In this document: positions 44,853-53,746 of the stretch, piece by piece
How the letters are laid out: the number at the start of each line of letters is the position of its first letter
Position numbering within the stretch: the first letter of the stretch is position 1
Origin: Achromobacter spanius
GTDB lineage: Bacteria > Pseudomonadota > Gammaproteobacteria > Burkholderiales > Burkholderiaceae_B
Assembly (NCBI RefSeq): GCF_029637605.1
Contig: NZ_CP121261.1
Coordinates: forward strand, 5,456,001 to 5,520,000
Reading direction: 5' to 3'
DNA length: 64,000 bases
The notes under the pieces: model-generated
Told to the model about the DNA's origin: nothing
Seen by the model: only the letters and a program-made list of their open reading frames with translations
Databases searched by the model: none
Program-made: the position numbers and the translations under genes

Positions 44853-44981
44853 ATGGCTGAACGCAAACGCGTGCGTCGTAACACCCTGGAACGCCGTTGC
44901 CTGGGCAAGGCCTTCAAGCGCTTGTTCGTCAAGTCGCCCAAGGGTGTTTTCAAGATGCTGGAAAAGATCAAGCGCGTCTAA
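44853..44981 (+). CDS. Small highly basic protein, 42 residues
   Basis: A gene too short for most frame scans. It reads MAERKRVRRNTLERRCLGKA, then a basic second half ending KMLEKIKRV. About a third of residues are Lys or Arg, with one Cys. Support: AGGAG at good distance from the ATG, a plausible promoter, and a strong terminator 20 bp after the stop. I do not recognise the family. The charge suggests RNA, ribosome or nucleoid binding, but nothing in the sequence proves it. Confidence 0.75.
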   Translation: MAERKRVRRNTLERRCLGKAFKRLFVKSPKGVFKMLEKIKRV

Positions 44982-44997
44982 TCAACGCTCCTGGTTT

Positions 44998-45040
44998 TGA
45001 AAAATCCCCGCAGGGCTCGCGCCTTGCGGGGATTTTTCTT
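44998..45040. terminator. Bidirectional intrinsic terminator
   Basis: AAAATCCCCGCAGG pairs with CCTTGCGGGGATTTT (one bulged T) across a 7-nt loop, with an A-run before and a T-run after. It ends the 42-codon gene on the plus strand and the LysR gene on the minus strand. Confidence 0.9.
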
Positions 45041-45065
45041 TGTGGAAACGCTGGGGCGTTTCGCG

Positions 45066-46025
45066 TCAACCGCCCGCCGGCCCCAGCTTCGGGGTGATGA
45101 AGTCCATGAACGCGCGCGTCTTCGCGGGTTGGATGCTGGACGGGAACACCACGTAAATCGAGATCGGGTCCACGGACCAGCCCGGCAGCACCCGCTTGAG
45201 CGAGTTGCGCTTGATGATAGGGTCCAGCGCCTGGCAGTGCGGCATGCGCGTAATGGCCAGGTCCAGCCCGGCAAGCATGCCGGCGATGCTCATGTTGTTG
45301 GCCGCCAGATGGCCGTTGACCGCCACCACTTCGCTGACGGTGCCGTTGTGCAGCGTCCAGTGCGAATGGGCGTCGTCGATGGTGGTGCGCAGGCACTGGT
45401 GCTGCGTCAGTTCGCCCGGGGTCTTGGGTTCGCCGTGGCGTTCCAGGTAGCGGTCGGACGCATACAGGTAGTTGTCCAGCGACACCAGTTCCTGCACCAC
45501 GGCGCCCGCCGGACGCCCGGCGCCGCCGCCATTGCCCGTGTCCATCGCGGCGCTGGAAAAGTCCGAGTCGCGGCCAAAGCGCAGCACTACGTCAAACGGC
45601 GTGCCTTGCGCGTCGGACGCGGTCATCATGCTCAGATCAAATTCACATTCCACGTCCGGGTAGCGGTCAGTGAAGTCCTTGATGGTTTCGGGCAGCAGCC
45701 AGATGGCCAGGCTGAAAGGCATGGACACGCGCAGGTTGCCCGACGGGCCGCCCGACAGCGACAGCAGTTGTTCATGCGCCAGCCGTGCTTCGTCGATCAG
45801 CCCCTGGCAGCGCTGCATATAGGCCGCGCCAGCTTCAGTCAGGTCCAGCCGGCGCGTGTTGCGGTTGATCAGCCGCAGCCCGATGGCGCGTTCCAGTTCG
45901 CTGATGCGCCGCGATAGCGTGGACGTGGGCATATCCAGCGCGCGCGCCGCCAGGCTGAAGCTCTTGCGCTTGGCAACCTCTACGAACAAGGCGATGTCAT
46001 TGAGCTGGACGGTCGAAGCTTCCAT
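45066..46025 (-). CDS. LysR family transcriptional regulator
   Basis: A 319-residue regulator starting MEASTVQLNDIALFVEVAKR. The helix-turn-helix SFSLAARALDMPTSTLSRRI is at about residues 22-41, and SRRISELERAIGLRLINRNT is the usual continuation of the DsdC/CrgA-like branch. An unusual Gly-rich loop (TGNGGGAGRPAG) interrupts the effector domain. The frame is open to 46265, but the N-terminal extension is implausible. It diverges from a glycosyltransferase gene; target unknown. Confidence 0.88.
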   Translation of the reverse strand: MEASTVQLNDIALFVEVAKRKSFSLAARALDMPTSTLSRRISELERAIGLRLINRNTRRLDLTEAGAAYMQRCQGLIDEARLAHEQLLSLSGGPSGNLRVSMPFSLAIWLLPETIKDFTDRYPDVECEFDLSMMTASDAQGTPFDVVLRFGRDSDFSSAAMDTGNGGGAGRPAGAVVQELVSLDNYLYASDRYLERHGEPKTPGELTQHQCLRTTIDDAHSHWTLHNGTVSEVVAVNGHLAANNMSIAGMLAGLDLAITRMPHCQALDPIIKRNSLKRVLPGWSVDPISIYVVFPSSIQPAKTRAFMDFITPKLGPAGG

Positions 46026-46249
46026 AGGCATTCCGGTTTTTGGCCGCACGAGTTTACGCCACTCCCGCCCGCCTCCCCATGCAAAAAAAGCGCGAATAGC
46101 GCCCAAAAAATCCACGGGTTGACAGATTTGATTGCAAATTTGCATGCGATGGCATCGGTTCGGGTGGGCATATCCCCTACACTTCAGGCGAAAAGAAGCA
46201 GACCAAGACCGCAGCGGTGGCACGTCGATCGCAAAGGGGCATAGCAGGC

Positions 46250-47185
46250 ATGACCGATACACCAACGTTTTTCACCGTTCTTACGCCCACCTACAACCGG
46301 GCGGGCACGCTGCACCGGGTGTATGAATCGCTTTCCCGGCAGACTTTCAGGGACTTCGAATGGGTGGTGGTGGACGACGGTTCCACCGACAACACGCACG
46401 AGTCGATTCTGGCCTGGCAGGCGCGCGCGGATTTCCCCATCCGCTATATCTGGCAGAACAACCAGCACAAGAAAACCGCCTTCAACCGGGGCGTGCGCGA
46501 AGCGCAAGGCCAGATGATCGTGGCCCTGGACAGCGATGACGAAATGCCGCCCGACGCGCTGGCCATTTTCAAACAAGCGTGGGACGCCATCCCGCCCGCG
46601 CGCCGCGAGTCCTACGTGGCCATCACGGGCCTGTGCGCGCGGCCCGATGGCAGCATCGTGGGCGACCGTTATCCGCAGGACGTGTTCGACAGCACGGCGG
46701 TGGACGTGTATTTCCGCTATCGCATCAAGGGCGAGAAATTCGGCTGTATGCGTACCGACATCCTCAGGAAGTTTCCGTTTCCCGAAGACGTCGCCGGTTT
46801 CGTGCCGGAAAGCCTGGTGTGGTGGGCGGTGGCGCGCGCGGGCTATCTCAGCCGTTTCATCAATCGCGTGGTGCGCACGTATCACGATACGCCGGGCGGC
46901 CTGTCCCAAGGCGCCGTGTCCGTGGGCAGCAACGCGCAGGGCCTGTATCTGCTGGCCTGGGACATGCTGCAGCACCACCTGGAATTCTTCCGCTACCGGC
47001 CGCGCGAATTCATCATGGCGGCCGCGCGGTACACGCGCTTTCGCCTGCACCTGAAGCACTCCGGCGTGCCCACCGCGGTGGGCGCGTACCGGCTGACCAA
47101 CCCCATGGCGACCTTCATGGTGGCGGCGATGTGGCCCCTGGGCTATGCGCTGTACCGCCGCGACCGGCGCCGCGGCGTGGCTTAG
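46250..47185 (+). CDS. Family 2 glycosyltransferase
   Basis: A 311-residue GT-A enzyme that transfers a sugar from a nucleotide-sugar donor. [20 protein letters not shown] opens the fold; [17 protein letters not shown] and [16 protein letters not shown] carry the nucleotide and metal Asp residues (DSDD as DxD). [16 protein letters not shown] is typical of the acceptor region. A short hydrophobic stretch near residues 285-305 may attach it to the membrane. No other polysaccharide genes are adjacent. Its TAG stop overlaps the livF TAA stop from the other strand. Confidence 0.88.
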   Translation: MTDTPTFFTVLTPTYNRAGTLHRVYESLSRQTFRDFEWVVVDDGSTDNTHESILAWQARADFPIRYIWQNNQHKKTAFNRGVREAQGQMIVALDSDDEMPPDALAIFKQAWDAIPPARRESYVAITGLCARPDGSIVGDRYPQDVFDSTAVDVYFRYRIKGEKFGCMRTDILRKFPFPEDVAGFVPESLVWWAVARAGYLSRFINRVVRTYHDTPGGLSQGAVSVGSNAQGLYLLAWDMLQHHLEFFRYRPREFIMAAARYTRFRLHLKHSGVPTAVGAYRLTNPMATFMVAAMWPLGYALYRRDRRRGVA

Positions 47186-47955
47186 GGCGCGGTGGGCGCG
47201 GCGGCAGCAGGCGCAGGCGCGGACGCGCCATGCCCCAGGCCCAGATACACCTCGACCACGCGCGGGTCCACCGCCACCTCGGCGGCGGGGCCTTCCAGCG
47301 TGACGGCGCCCGTTTCCAGCACATAGGCGTAGTCGGCCACTTGCAGCGCCGCGCGCGCGTTCTGCTCGATCAGCAATATCGACACACCCATCTCGCGCAG
47401 CCGTGCAACGATGCGGAACACTTCGCGCACAATGCGCGGCGCCAGCCCCAAGCTGGGTTCATCCAGCATCAGCAGGCGCGGCTTGGCCATCAGCGCGCGG
47501 CCCACCGCCAGCATCTGGCGTTCGCCGCCCGACAAGGTGCCAGCCAGTTGGGCATGGCGCTCTTGCAGGCGCGGAAACAGCTCATAGACTTCCGCCAGCG
47601 TTTTGTCCTGGTCACGCACTCCGCTGCGAAAGCGGTGAAAGCCGCCCAGCATCAGGTTGTCTTCCACTGTCATTTCGGCGAACAGCTCGCGCTTTTCGGG
47701 CACCAGGTTCATGCCGGCCGCCACCATTTCCTCGATCTCGGCATGTTCTTGCGGCTTGCCGCCGAAGACGATGCGGCCGGTGGACGGCAGCACGCCCATG
47801 ATGGCGGACAGCAAGGTGGTCTTGCCCGCGCCATTTGGGCCGATCACGGTCACGATCTGGCCTTCGCCCACCGTCAGGCTGACGCCCGATATTGCTTCCA
47901 CCTTGTCGTAGGCCACGCGCAGGTCGCGCACTTCCAGCAGATTCGCGCTCATCAT
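47182..47955 (-). CDS. livF: Branched-chain amino acid-type ABC transporter ATPase, LivF
   Basis: Second ATPase of a HAAT-family importer, 257 residues. [20 protein letters not shown] is the Walker A near residue 37, [20 protein letters not shown] the signature near 139, and [16 protein letters not shown] the Walker B. It starts within the last 4 bp of the upstream livM-livG fusion. The last gene of the long minus-strand operon. An Ala/Pro-rich tail ([14 protein letters not shown]) closes the protein. Confidence 0.93.
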   Translation of the reverse strand: MMSANLLEVRDLRVAYDKVEAISGVSLTVGEGQIVTVIGPNGAGKTTLLSAIMGVLPSTGRIVFGGKPQEHAEIEEMVAAGMNLVPEKRELFAEMTVEDNLMLGGFHRFRSGVRDQDKTLAEVYELFPRLQERHAQLAGTLSGGERQMLAVGRALMAKPRLLMLDEPSLGLAPRIVREVFRIVARLREMGVSILLIEQNARAALQVADYAYVLETGAVTLEGPAAEVAVDPRVVEVYLGLGHGASAPAPAAAAPTAP

Positions 47956-49745
47956 TCCACTCCGCCCAGATAGGCCTCAAGTACCGCGGGGTTGTTCTGA
48001 ATCTCGGCGGGCAGGCCCTCGGCGATCTTCTCGCCAAAGTCCATGACCACCACGCGGTCCACCAGGCCCATCACGAAGTCCATGTCGTGTTCAACCAGCA
48101 AGATGGCCATGCCTTCCGCGCGCAGCTTCTTCAGCAGTTCGGCCAGTTCGCATTTTTCTTGATAGCGCAGTCCGGCCGCGGGTTCGTCCAGCAGCAGGAT
48201 GCAGGGGTCGGACGCCAGCGCGCGCGCAATTTCCAGGATGCGCTGTTGTCCCAGCGCCAGCGAGCCCGCCTCGTCGTGCAGGTGCTTGCCCAGCCCCACC
48301 CGTTCGACCTGGCGCGCGGCTTCGGCCAACAGGCGTGCCTCTTCGGCCCGGTCCAGGCGCCAGGCGGCCGGCAGCACGCCGCGATGGCCGCGCAGGTGCG
48401 CGCCGATGGCCACGTTTTCCAGCACGCTCATGCGGCCCAGCAAGCGCACGTGCTGGAAGGTGCGGGACAGGCCCAGCCGCGCAATCTTGCGCGCACCCGC
48501 GCCAGCCACGGACTGGCCCAGCAGCGTCACTTGCCCCGACGTGGGCGTGTCCACCCCCGAGATCTGGTTGAACATGGTGCTCTTGCCCGCGCCATTGGGG
48601 CCGATCAGCGCCAGGATTTCGCCCGCGCGTATCTCCAGGTTCATGGCGTTGTTGGCAACCAGGCCGCCGAACTTGCGCGTCACGTCCACCGCCTTCAACA
48701 CCACCTCGCCCCGCGCCGGCATGGGTTTGCGCGGCAGCGGTTCGGCATTCATGTCCAGGCGGCGCACGGGTTTCTTCACGCGGATCCAGCGCGTCAACAG
48801 CGGCCACAAACCGGTACGGGCGCGGTGCAGCAGCAACACCATGCCGAAGCCGAAGACGATGACTTCAAAGTTGCCCGTCTGGCCCAGCAGTTTGGGCAGC
48901 CAGTCTTGCAGCCATTGCTTGGCCACCGTGAACACGCCCGCGCCGACCAGCGCGCCCCAGACCTGGCCCGCGCCGCCGATGACGGTCATGAACAGGTATT
49001 CGATACCCATCTGCAAGCCGAAAGGGTTGGGGTTCACGAAACGCTGCATGTGGGCGTACAGCCAGCCCGATGCGCAGGCCTGCAAGGCCGCGATGATGAA
49101 GATCACCATGCGCGAACGCGCCGTGTCCACGCCCATGGATTCCGCCATCACGCGCCCACCCTTGAGCGCGCGGATGGCGCGGCCTTCGCGCGAATCCAGC
49201 AGGTTCTGCGTGGACCAGACCGCCATCAGCAGAAAGGCCCATATCAGGTAATAGATGCTGCCGCCTTCATGCAGCGTCCAGCCGAACAGGCTGATGGCGG
49301 GAATGTCGGGAATGCCGGTGTGGCCGCCCAGCCCTTCGACGGAGCCGAAAGCAAAGTACAGCGACAAGCCCCAGGCAATGGTGCCCAGCGGCAGGAAGTG
49401 GCCGGACAGCTTGAGCGTGATGGCGCCCAGCAGATAGGCGATGACCAGCGTCAGCACCAGCCCCGCCAGCAGCGTCAGCCAGGGCGAGGCGCCCAGCCAC
49501 GCCAGCCACGACGGCAGGGAGTCGGCGCGCGTGGTCAACAGCGCCGTGGTGTAGGCGCCCACGCCCACGAAGGCGGCCTGGCCGAAGCTGGTCAAGCCGC
49601 CCACGCCGGTCAGCAGCACCAGGCCCAGCGCCACCAGCGCGTACAGCCCGATGTAGTTCAGCAAAGTCACATAGAACGGCGGCAGGGCCAGCGGCCCCAG
49701 CGCCAAAAGCGCCAGGAACACGAAGAGGATGATGCGGGGATTCAT
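47952..49745 (-). CDS. Fused ABC permease-ATPase, LivM-LivG
   Basis: A 597-residue protein joining two importer parts. Residues 1-330 form a LivM-type permease, with membrane spans such as [36 protein letters not shown] and the EEA-like loop [12 protein letters not shown]. Residues 360-597 form a LivG ATPase: [38 protein letters not shown] (Walker A), [18 protein letters not shown] (signature) and [11 protein letters not shown] (Walker B). No stop or frame change separates them. LivM-LivG fusions occur in betaproteobacteria. It overlaps both livH and livF by 4 bp. Confidence 0.93.
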   Translation of the reverse strand: MNPRIILFVFLALLALGPLALPPFYVTLLNYIGLYALVALGLVLLTGVGGLTSFGQAAFVGVGAYTTALLTTRADSLPSWLAWLGASPWLTLLAGLVLTLVIAYLLGAITLKLSGHFLPLGTIAWGLSLYFAFGSVEGLGGHTGIPDIPAISLFGWTLHEGGSIYYLIWAFLLMAVWSTQNLLDSREGRAIRALKGGRVMAESMGVDTARSRMVIFIIAALQACASGWLYAHMQRFVNPNPFGLQMGIEYLFMTVIGGAGQVWGALVGAGVFTVAKQWLQDWLPKLLGQTGNFEVIVFGFGMVLLLHRARTGLWPLLTRWIRVKKPVRRLDMNAEPLPRKPMPARGEVVLKAVDVTRKFGGLVANNAMNLEIRAGEILALIGPNGAGKSTMFNQISGVDTPTSGQVTLLGQSVAGAGARKIARLGLSRTFQHVRLLGRMSVLENVAIGAHLRGHRGVLPAAWRLDRAEEARLLAEAARQVERVGLGKHLHDEAGSLALGQQRILEIARALASDPCILLLDEPAAGLRYQEKCELAELLKKLRAEGMAILLVEHDMDFVMGLVDRVVVMDFGEKIAEGLPAEIQNNPAVLEAYLGGVE

Positions 49746-50782
49746 TCGTCTTCTTCCTCGACGTGGTGGCTTTTTAACGAGCGCCAGAGCAGCACGGGGA
49801 TGATCAGCGTGAAGACGATGATTTCCTTGTAGGCGCTGGCCCAGAACGACGAGAACGCTTCAATCAGGCCGACCAGCACCGCGCCGGCCGCGGCCAGCGG
49901 GTAGCTGACCAGGCCGCCGATGATGGCGCCCACAAAGCCCTTCAGGCTGACCATGAAGCCGGAATCGAAATACATGGTGGTGATGGGGGCGATCAGGATG
50001 CCCGACACCGTGCCGATCAGCGCAGCCAGAAAGAACGTGGCGCGGCCCGCGAAGATGGGCGAAATGCCCATCAGCCGCGCGCCCAGCCGGTTGAATGCCG
50101 CCGCCCGCAACGCCTTGCCGTACATCGATCGTTCAAAGAACTGATACAGCACGATGATCAGCAAGGCCGACACCGCCACCACCCACAGCGCCTGGCTGTT
50201 GACGTTGATGGGGCCCAGCGCCAGGCTGGCGTCGGAAAACGGCGCGGTGCGCGCGCCCTCGGCGCCGAAGGCCAAGAGCCCCAGGCCCACCAGCGCCAGG
50301 TGCACGGCAATGGACACGATCAGCAGCACCAGCGTCGAAGCCGACGCAATCGGCTGGTAGAACAGCCGGTACAACTGCGGCCCCATCGGCACCACCAGCA
50401 ACAGTGTCAGCAAGGCCTGCACGGCCATTGGCAGTTGCGCCAGCGGCAGCCGGTACAGCAAGGCCGCCAGGATCAGCGGGTAGATCGCCTTGGCCGCGAT
50501 GCGCCAAAGCCCACGGGACCGGCCCGGGCGCTTGGCCCGGGCCATGAGGTCGGCCACGGCTTCGGCCAGCGCGAACGCCAGCAGCAACCAGACCAGCAGC
50601 ACGGGCTTGCCGGCCTGGATGGCCGCCATGGTCAGCGCGCCGAAGGCGACGAACTCGCCCTGGGGGATAAACAGCACGCGGGTAACGGTGAAGACCAGCA
50701 GGATCGACAACGCCAACAACGCATAGATCGCGCCGTTGGTGATGCCGTCCTGCCCGAGTATCAAGGCGATCTGAGCATTCAT
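49742..50782 (-). CDS. livH: Branched-chain amino acid-type ABC permease, LivH
   Basis: Membrane subunit of the importer, 346 residues. NGAIYALLALSILLVFTVTR opens the first spans; GKALRAAAFNRLGARLMGIS is the cytoplasmic EAA-type loop, and SLKGFVGAIIGGLVSYPLAA is a conserved C-terminal span. It is longer than E. coli LivH (about 308), with an extra segment near residues 85-130 (AKRPGRSRGLWRIAAKAIYP). It starts 18 bp after the binding-protein gene. Confidence 0.92.
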   Translation of the reverse strand: MNAQIALILGQDGITNGAIYALLALSILLVFTVTRVLFIPQGEFVAFGALTMAAIQAGKPVLLVWLLLAFALAEAVADLMARAKRPGRSRGLWRIAAKAIYPLILAALLYRLPLAQLPMAVQALLTLLLVVPMGPQLYRLFYQPIASASTLVLLIVSIAVHLALVGLGLLAFGAEGARTAPFSDASLALGPINVNSQALWVVAVSALLIIVLYQFFERSMYGKALRAAAFNRLGARLMGISPIFAGRATFFLAALIGTVSGILIAPITTMYFDSGFMVSLKGFVGAIIGGLVSYPLAAAGAVLVGLIEAFSSFWASAYKEIIVFTLIIPVLLWRSLKSHHVEEEDE

Positions 50783-50800
50783 GCGAAAAGGTCCAAGCCG

Positions 50801-51952
50801 TTACTTCACGAGCGTCCAGTTGCCGTCCTTGACGGTGATGAGTTCGCGGCCGCGGTCATCGAAGCCGCTGTGGTCGGCGGCGCTCATGTTGTAGACGCCT
50901 TGCGTGCCCACCAGCTCCTTGGTTTGTTCCAGCGCGTCGCGCAATGCGCTGCGGAATTCCTTGGTGCCCGGCTTGCCGGCCTTTTCCGCGATGGGTACGG
51001 CCTTTTCCAACAGCAGGCCGGCGTCGTAGACGTTGGCGCCAAAGGTGGCGGGCTTGGAACCATTCAGCTTTTCGTACGCGGCGATATAGTCGGTGGCGAC
51101 TTTCTTGGACGGGTTGCTGTCGGGCATTTCCGGCAGCACCAGCATCAGGCTGGCGGCCAGCACCGTGCCTTCGACCTTCTTGCCGCCCAGCTTCAGGAAG
51201 TCGGGCAAGGCCGCGCCGTGGGTTTGATAGAACTTGCCCTTGTAGCCTTGATCGAACAGCGTGGTTTGCGGCAGCACGCTGGCGGCGCCGGGGGCGGCCA
51301 CCAGCACGGCGTCGGGCTTGGCGGCCAGGATCTTCAGCGCCTGGCCCGTTACCGAGCTGTCAAAGCGCAGATAGCGTTCGTTGGCGGTGATCTTGATGCC
51401 CTTGGCGGCGGCCAGGCCCGAAAAAACCTTGTACCAGTTCTCGCCATACGGGTCGTTCAGGCCGATGAATCCCACCGTCTTGATGCCGGTCTTGGCCATA
51501 TGGTCGACCAGCGCGCGGGCGATGATGTCGTCGTTCTGCGTGGTCTTGAATACCCACTTCTTCTGTTCGTTCATGGGCAGCACCACGGCCGCCGTGCCCA
51601 CCGGCGCCAGCATCGGCACGCCAGCTTCGGCGGCGAACTGGATCACGCCCATGGCGTTGGGCGAACCCGACGGGCCGATCAGCGCGTCCACGTTCTGTTC
51701 CGAAATCAGCTTCTTGAACGCCGTGACCGAGTTGGTGGAGTCGCTGGCGTCGTCCAGCGAGATGTATTCCACGGTCAGGTCGCCGATTTTCTTGGGCAGG
51801 AGCGGCACGCTGTTCTTCTGCGGAATGCCAACCAGCGCGGTTGGGCCGGTGGATGACGTGACGACGCCGACTTTCATTTGTGCCAGCGCGGGCAGGGCGA
51901 ACAGGGCGGCAACGGCGGCGGCCGTGACCAGGGGGAGTTTCTTCGACAGCAT
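50801..51952 (-). CDS. livK: Branched-chain amino acid-type ABC binding protein
   Basis: Periplasmic binding protein (383-residue precursor) of the Leu/Ile/Val type. The signal peptide ends ALPALAQMKV near residue 25. KVGVVTSSTGPTALVGIPQK begins the mature fold; QNVDALIGPSGSPNAMGVIQ and TVGFIGLNDPYGENWYKVF are family-typical. GGAGG precedes the start. Position at the end of an aromatic-acid operon suggests it captures the aromatic substrate, as for other HAAT systems in catabolic clusters; the symbol is by family only. Confidence 0.9.
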   Translation of the reverse strand: MLSKKLPLVTAAAVAALFALPALAQMKVGVVTSSTGPTALVGIPQKNSVPLLPKKIGDLTVEYISLDDASDSTNSVTAFKKLISEQNVDALIGPSGSPNAMGVIQFAAEAGVPMLAPVGTAAVVLPMNEQKKWVFKTTQNDDIIARALVDHMAKTGIKTVGFIGLNDPYGENWYKVFSGLAAAKGIKITANERYLRFDSSVTGQALKILAAKPDAVLVAAPGAASVLPQTTLFDQGYKGKFYQTHGAALPDFLKLGGKKVEGTVLAASLMLVLPEMPDSNPSKKVATDYIAAYEKLNGSKPATFGANVYDAGLLLEKAVPIAEKAGKPGTKEFRSALRDALEQTKELVGTQGVYNMSAADHSGFDDRGRELITVKDGNWTLVK

Positions 51953-52138
51953 GGCAAAACCTCCGGATAGGGAGCAGAGTGGGGGTGCAGCTGAAAAGCG
52001 GAGAAAACGGGAACAGCGTGGGGACTGCGGGAATTACTTGTTGCTTAAAATTTCTAACCTGCAAGGATCAGCACTGTAGACGGGCTCTTGGTGCTTACCT
52101 ATCCGTCAAAACCCGAAGCAAGCATGGCGCAAGGCTCA

Positions 52139-52867
52139 CTAGATGGTGATGGAGCTGACGCTGGCGCCGCCGCAAACAAACAGCGTCTGGCCGGTGACGA
52201 AGCTGTTGGCGGGGTCGGCAAAGAACATCACGGCGCGCGCCACGTCGTCGGACCGGCCCAGGCGTTTGACCGGAATGCCGTTGGCCAACTGCTTCTCGCG
52301 TTCGCTGCCGGGTTCGATCACTTCGTAGAACATGTCCGTCTGGATGGGGCCGGGCGCCACCACGTTGACCGTGATGCCATAGGGCGCCAGCTCCAGCGAC
52401 CAGGTGCGCGCCATGCCGACCATGCCAGCCTTGGTGGCCGAATAGGCGGTGCGGGTGGGCAGGCCCAGCGCGCCGCGTGACGACATCATCACGATGCGGC
52501 CAAACTTGCGTTCCTGCATGCCGGGCAGCGCCGCCTGCACCAGGCTGATCGCCGCGCCCAGGTGAATCTGGGTCAGGCCGTGCAGTTCTTCCTGCGTGAC
52601 TTGCGGCAGCAGATTTGGCCAGATGACGCCCGCGTTGTGGATAACGTGGCTGATGGGGAATTTGGCGGCTGCCTCCTGGCCCGCCTGCGCCGTGGCGTCG
52701 GCGTCCAGCAGGTCCACCTGCATGTTGTGCAGGCGCGGGTGGCTGAAGTCGGCGGCGCGGCGCGCCATCGAAATCACTTCATAGCCGGCATCCAGCATGC
52801 TGCGGCAGATCTCGGCGCCAATGCCGGCGCTGCCGCCGGTGACCAGCGCTACGTGTGGTTGAGTCAT
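52139..52867 (-). CDS. Short-chain dehydrogenase/reductase
   Basis: NAD(P)-dependent SDR of 242 residues. ALVTGGSAGIGAEICRSM is the cofactor motif, SHVIHNAGVI the NAG motif, MMSSRGALGLPTRTAYSATK holds the catalytic Ser and YxxxK, and VVAPGPIQTDMF follows. All catalytic residues are present, in contrast to the SDR-like domain encoded at 53.7-54.6 kb. It lies 35 bp after the cyclase gene in the catabolic operon. A 186-bp gap, without an obvious promoter, separates it from the transporter genes. Confidence 0.92.
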   Translation of the reverse strand: MTQPHVALVTGGSAGIGAEICRSMLDAGYEVISMARRAADFSHPRLHNMQVDLLDADATAQAGQEAAAKFPISHVIHNAGVIWPNLLPQVTQEELHGLTQIHLGAAISLVQAALPGMQERKFGRIVMMSSRGALGLPTRTAYSATKAGMVGMARTWSLELAPYGITVNVVAPGPIQTDMFYEVIEPGSEREKQLANGIPVKRLGRSDDVARAVMFFADPANSFVTGQTLFVCGGASVSSITI

Positions 52868-52902
52868 GCGTGTCCTTGGTTGCGTTGCCGTCTTCGACCG
52901 GC

Positions 52903-53688
52903 TCAGGCTTTCGGCGCCAGCGCCAGCACGCGCAGCGGGCTGCCCGAGCCGCTGCGGATCTTCAGCGGTGCCGAGAAAATCACGGCACCTGTCGGCGGCA
53001 ACTGGTCCAGGTTGGTCAGGCATTGCAGGCCGTAGCGGTTGTTGCCGTGCATGTAGTAGTGGCAGGGGTAGGGCGGGTTCAGGTGGTGGGCCTGGCCGGC
53101 GTCGGTGCCGACCGATTCCGTGCCGAAGCCGTGTACGTCGCGCTCCTTGATCAGCCACGGCACCACGTCCGCGTCGGGGCCGGGCGAGTGGGCGCCGTCT
53201 TCCTGCATGTTCAGGTATTCAACGGGCTTGGCGCGCTTGGACCAGTCGGTGCGCATCAGCACCCACGAACGCGCGGGGATGCGGCCATGCTTTTCTTCCC
53301 AGGCCTTGACGAAGTCGATGGTGAGCAGGAAGTCGGGGTTGTCGCGGGCCTCGGCGGAACAGTCGATGACGCAGGCGCTGGCGATGAAGGCATCGATGGG
53401 TATGGTGTCTACCGTGTTGTCGGGCTGGTCCTTGCCGCTGACCCAGTGGGCCGGCGCGTCGAAGTGGGTGCCCGTATGTTCGGAGCACGAGAAATTGTTC
53501 CAGTACCAGGCGGGGCCACGCTCGTCATAGCGCGAGATCTCTTCCATGCGGAACGGCCAGGCCTGGCCGAACTCCGGCGGCAGCACGATGGTGGGGAATT
53601 CCGGCGTCAGCGTCTCGGTCAGGTCCACCAGGCCGATGCGGCCGGTGACGAGTTCCGTCATGAATTGGGCAAGAATGTTCTGGCTCAT
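52903..53688 (-). CDS. Cyclase-family metal hydrolase (isatin hydrolase/kynurenine formamidase-like)
   Basis: A 261-residue member of the cyclase family (Pfam Cyclase), which includes kynurenine formamidase and isatin hydrolase. SEHTGTHFDAPAHWVSG near residue 69 contains the HxGTHxDxPxH metal-binding motif. SWVLMRTDWSKR and the C-terminal CLTNLDQLPPTGAVIF segment are usual for the family. In an operon with a dioxygenase and an IorAB-type oxidoreductase, an amide or lactam hydrolase acting on an oxidised indole fits well. Kynurenine-type substrates remain possible. Confidence 0.88.
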   Translation of the reverse strand: MSQNILAQFMTELVTGRIGLVDLTETLTPEFPTIVLPPEFGQAWPFRMEEISRYDERGPAWYWNNFSCSEHTGTHFDAPAHWVSGKDQPDNTVDTIPIDAFIASACVIDCSAEARDNPDFLLTIDFVKAWEEKHGRIPARSWVLMRTDWSKRAKPVEYLNMQEDGAHSPGPDADVVPWLIKERDVHGFGTESVGTDAGQAHHLNPPYPCHYYMHGNNRYGLQCLTNLDQLPPTGAVIFSAPLKIRSGSGSPLRVLALAPKA

Positions 53689-53746
53689 GCTGCGGCTCCT
53701 ATTGGTTCACGGTGTGGCGATATGGCGTTGTCGGGGGCGCGGGGCA

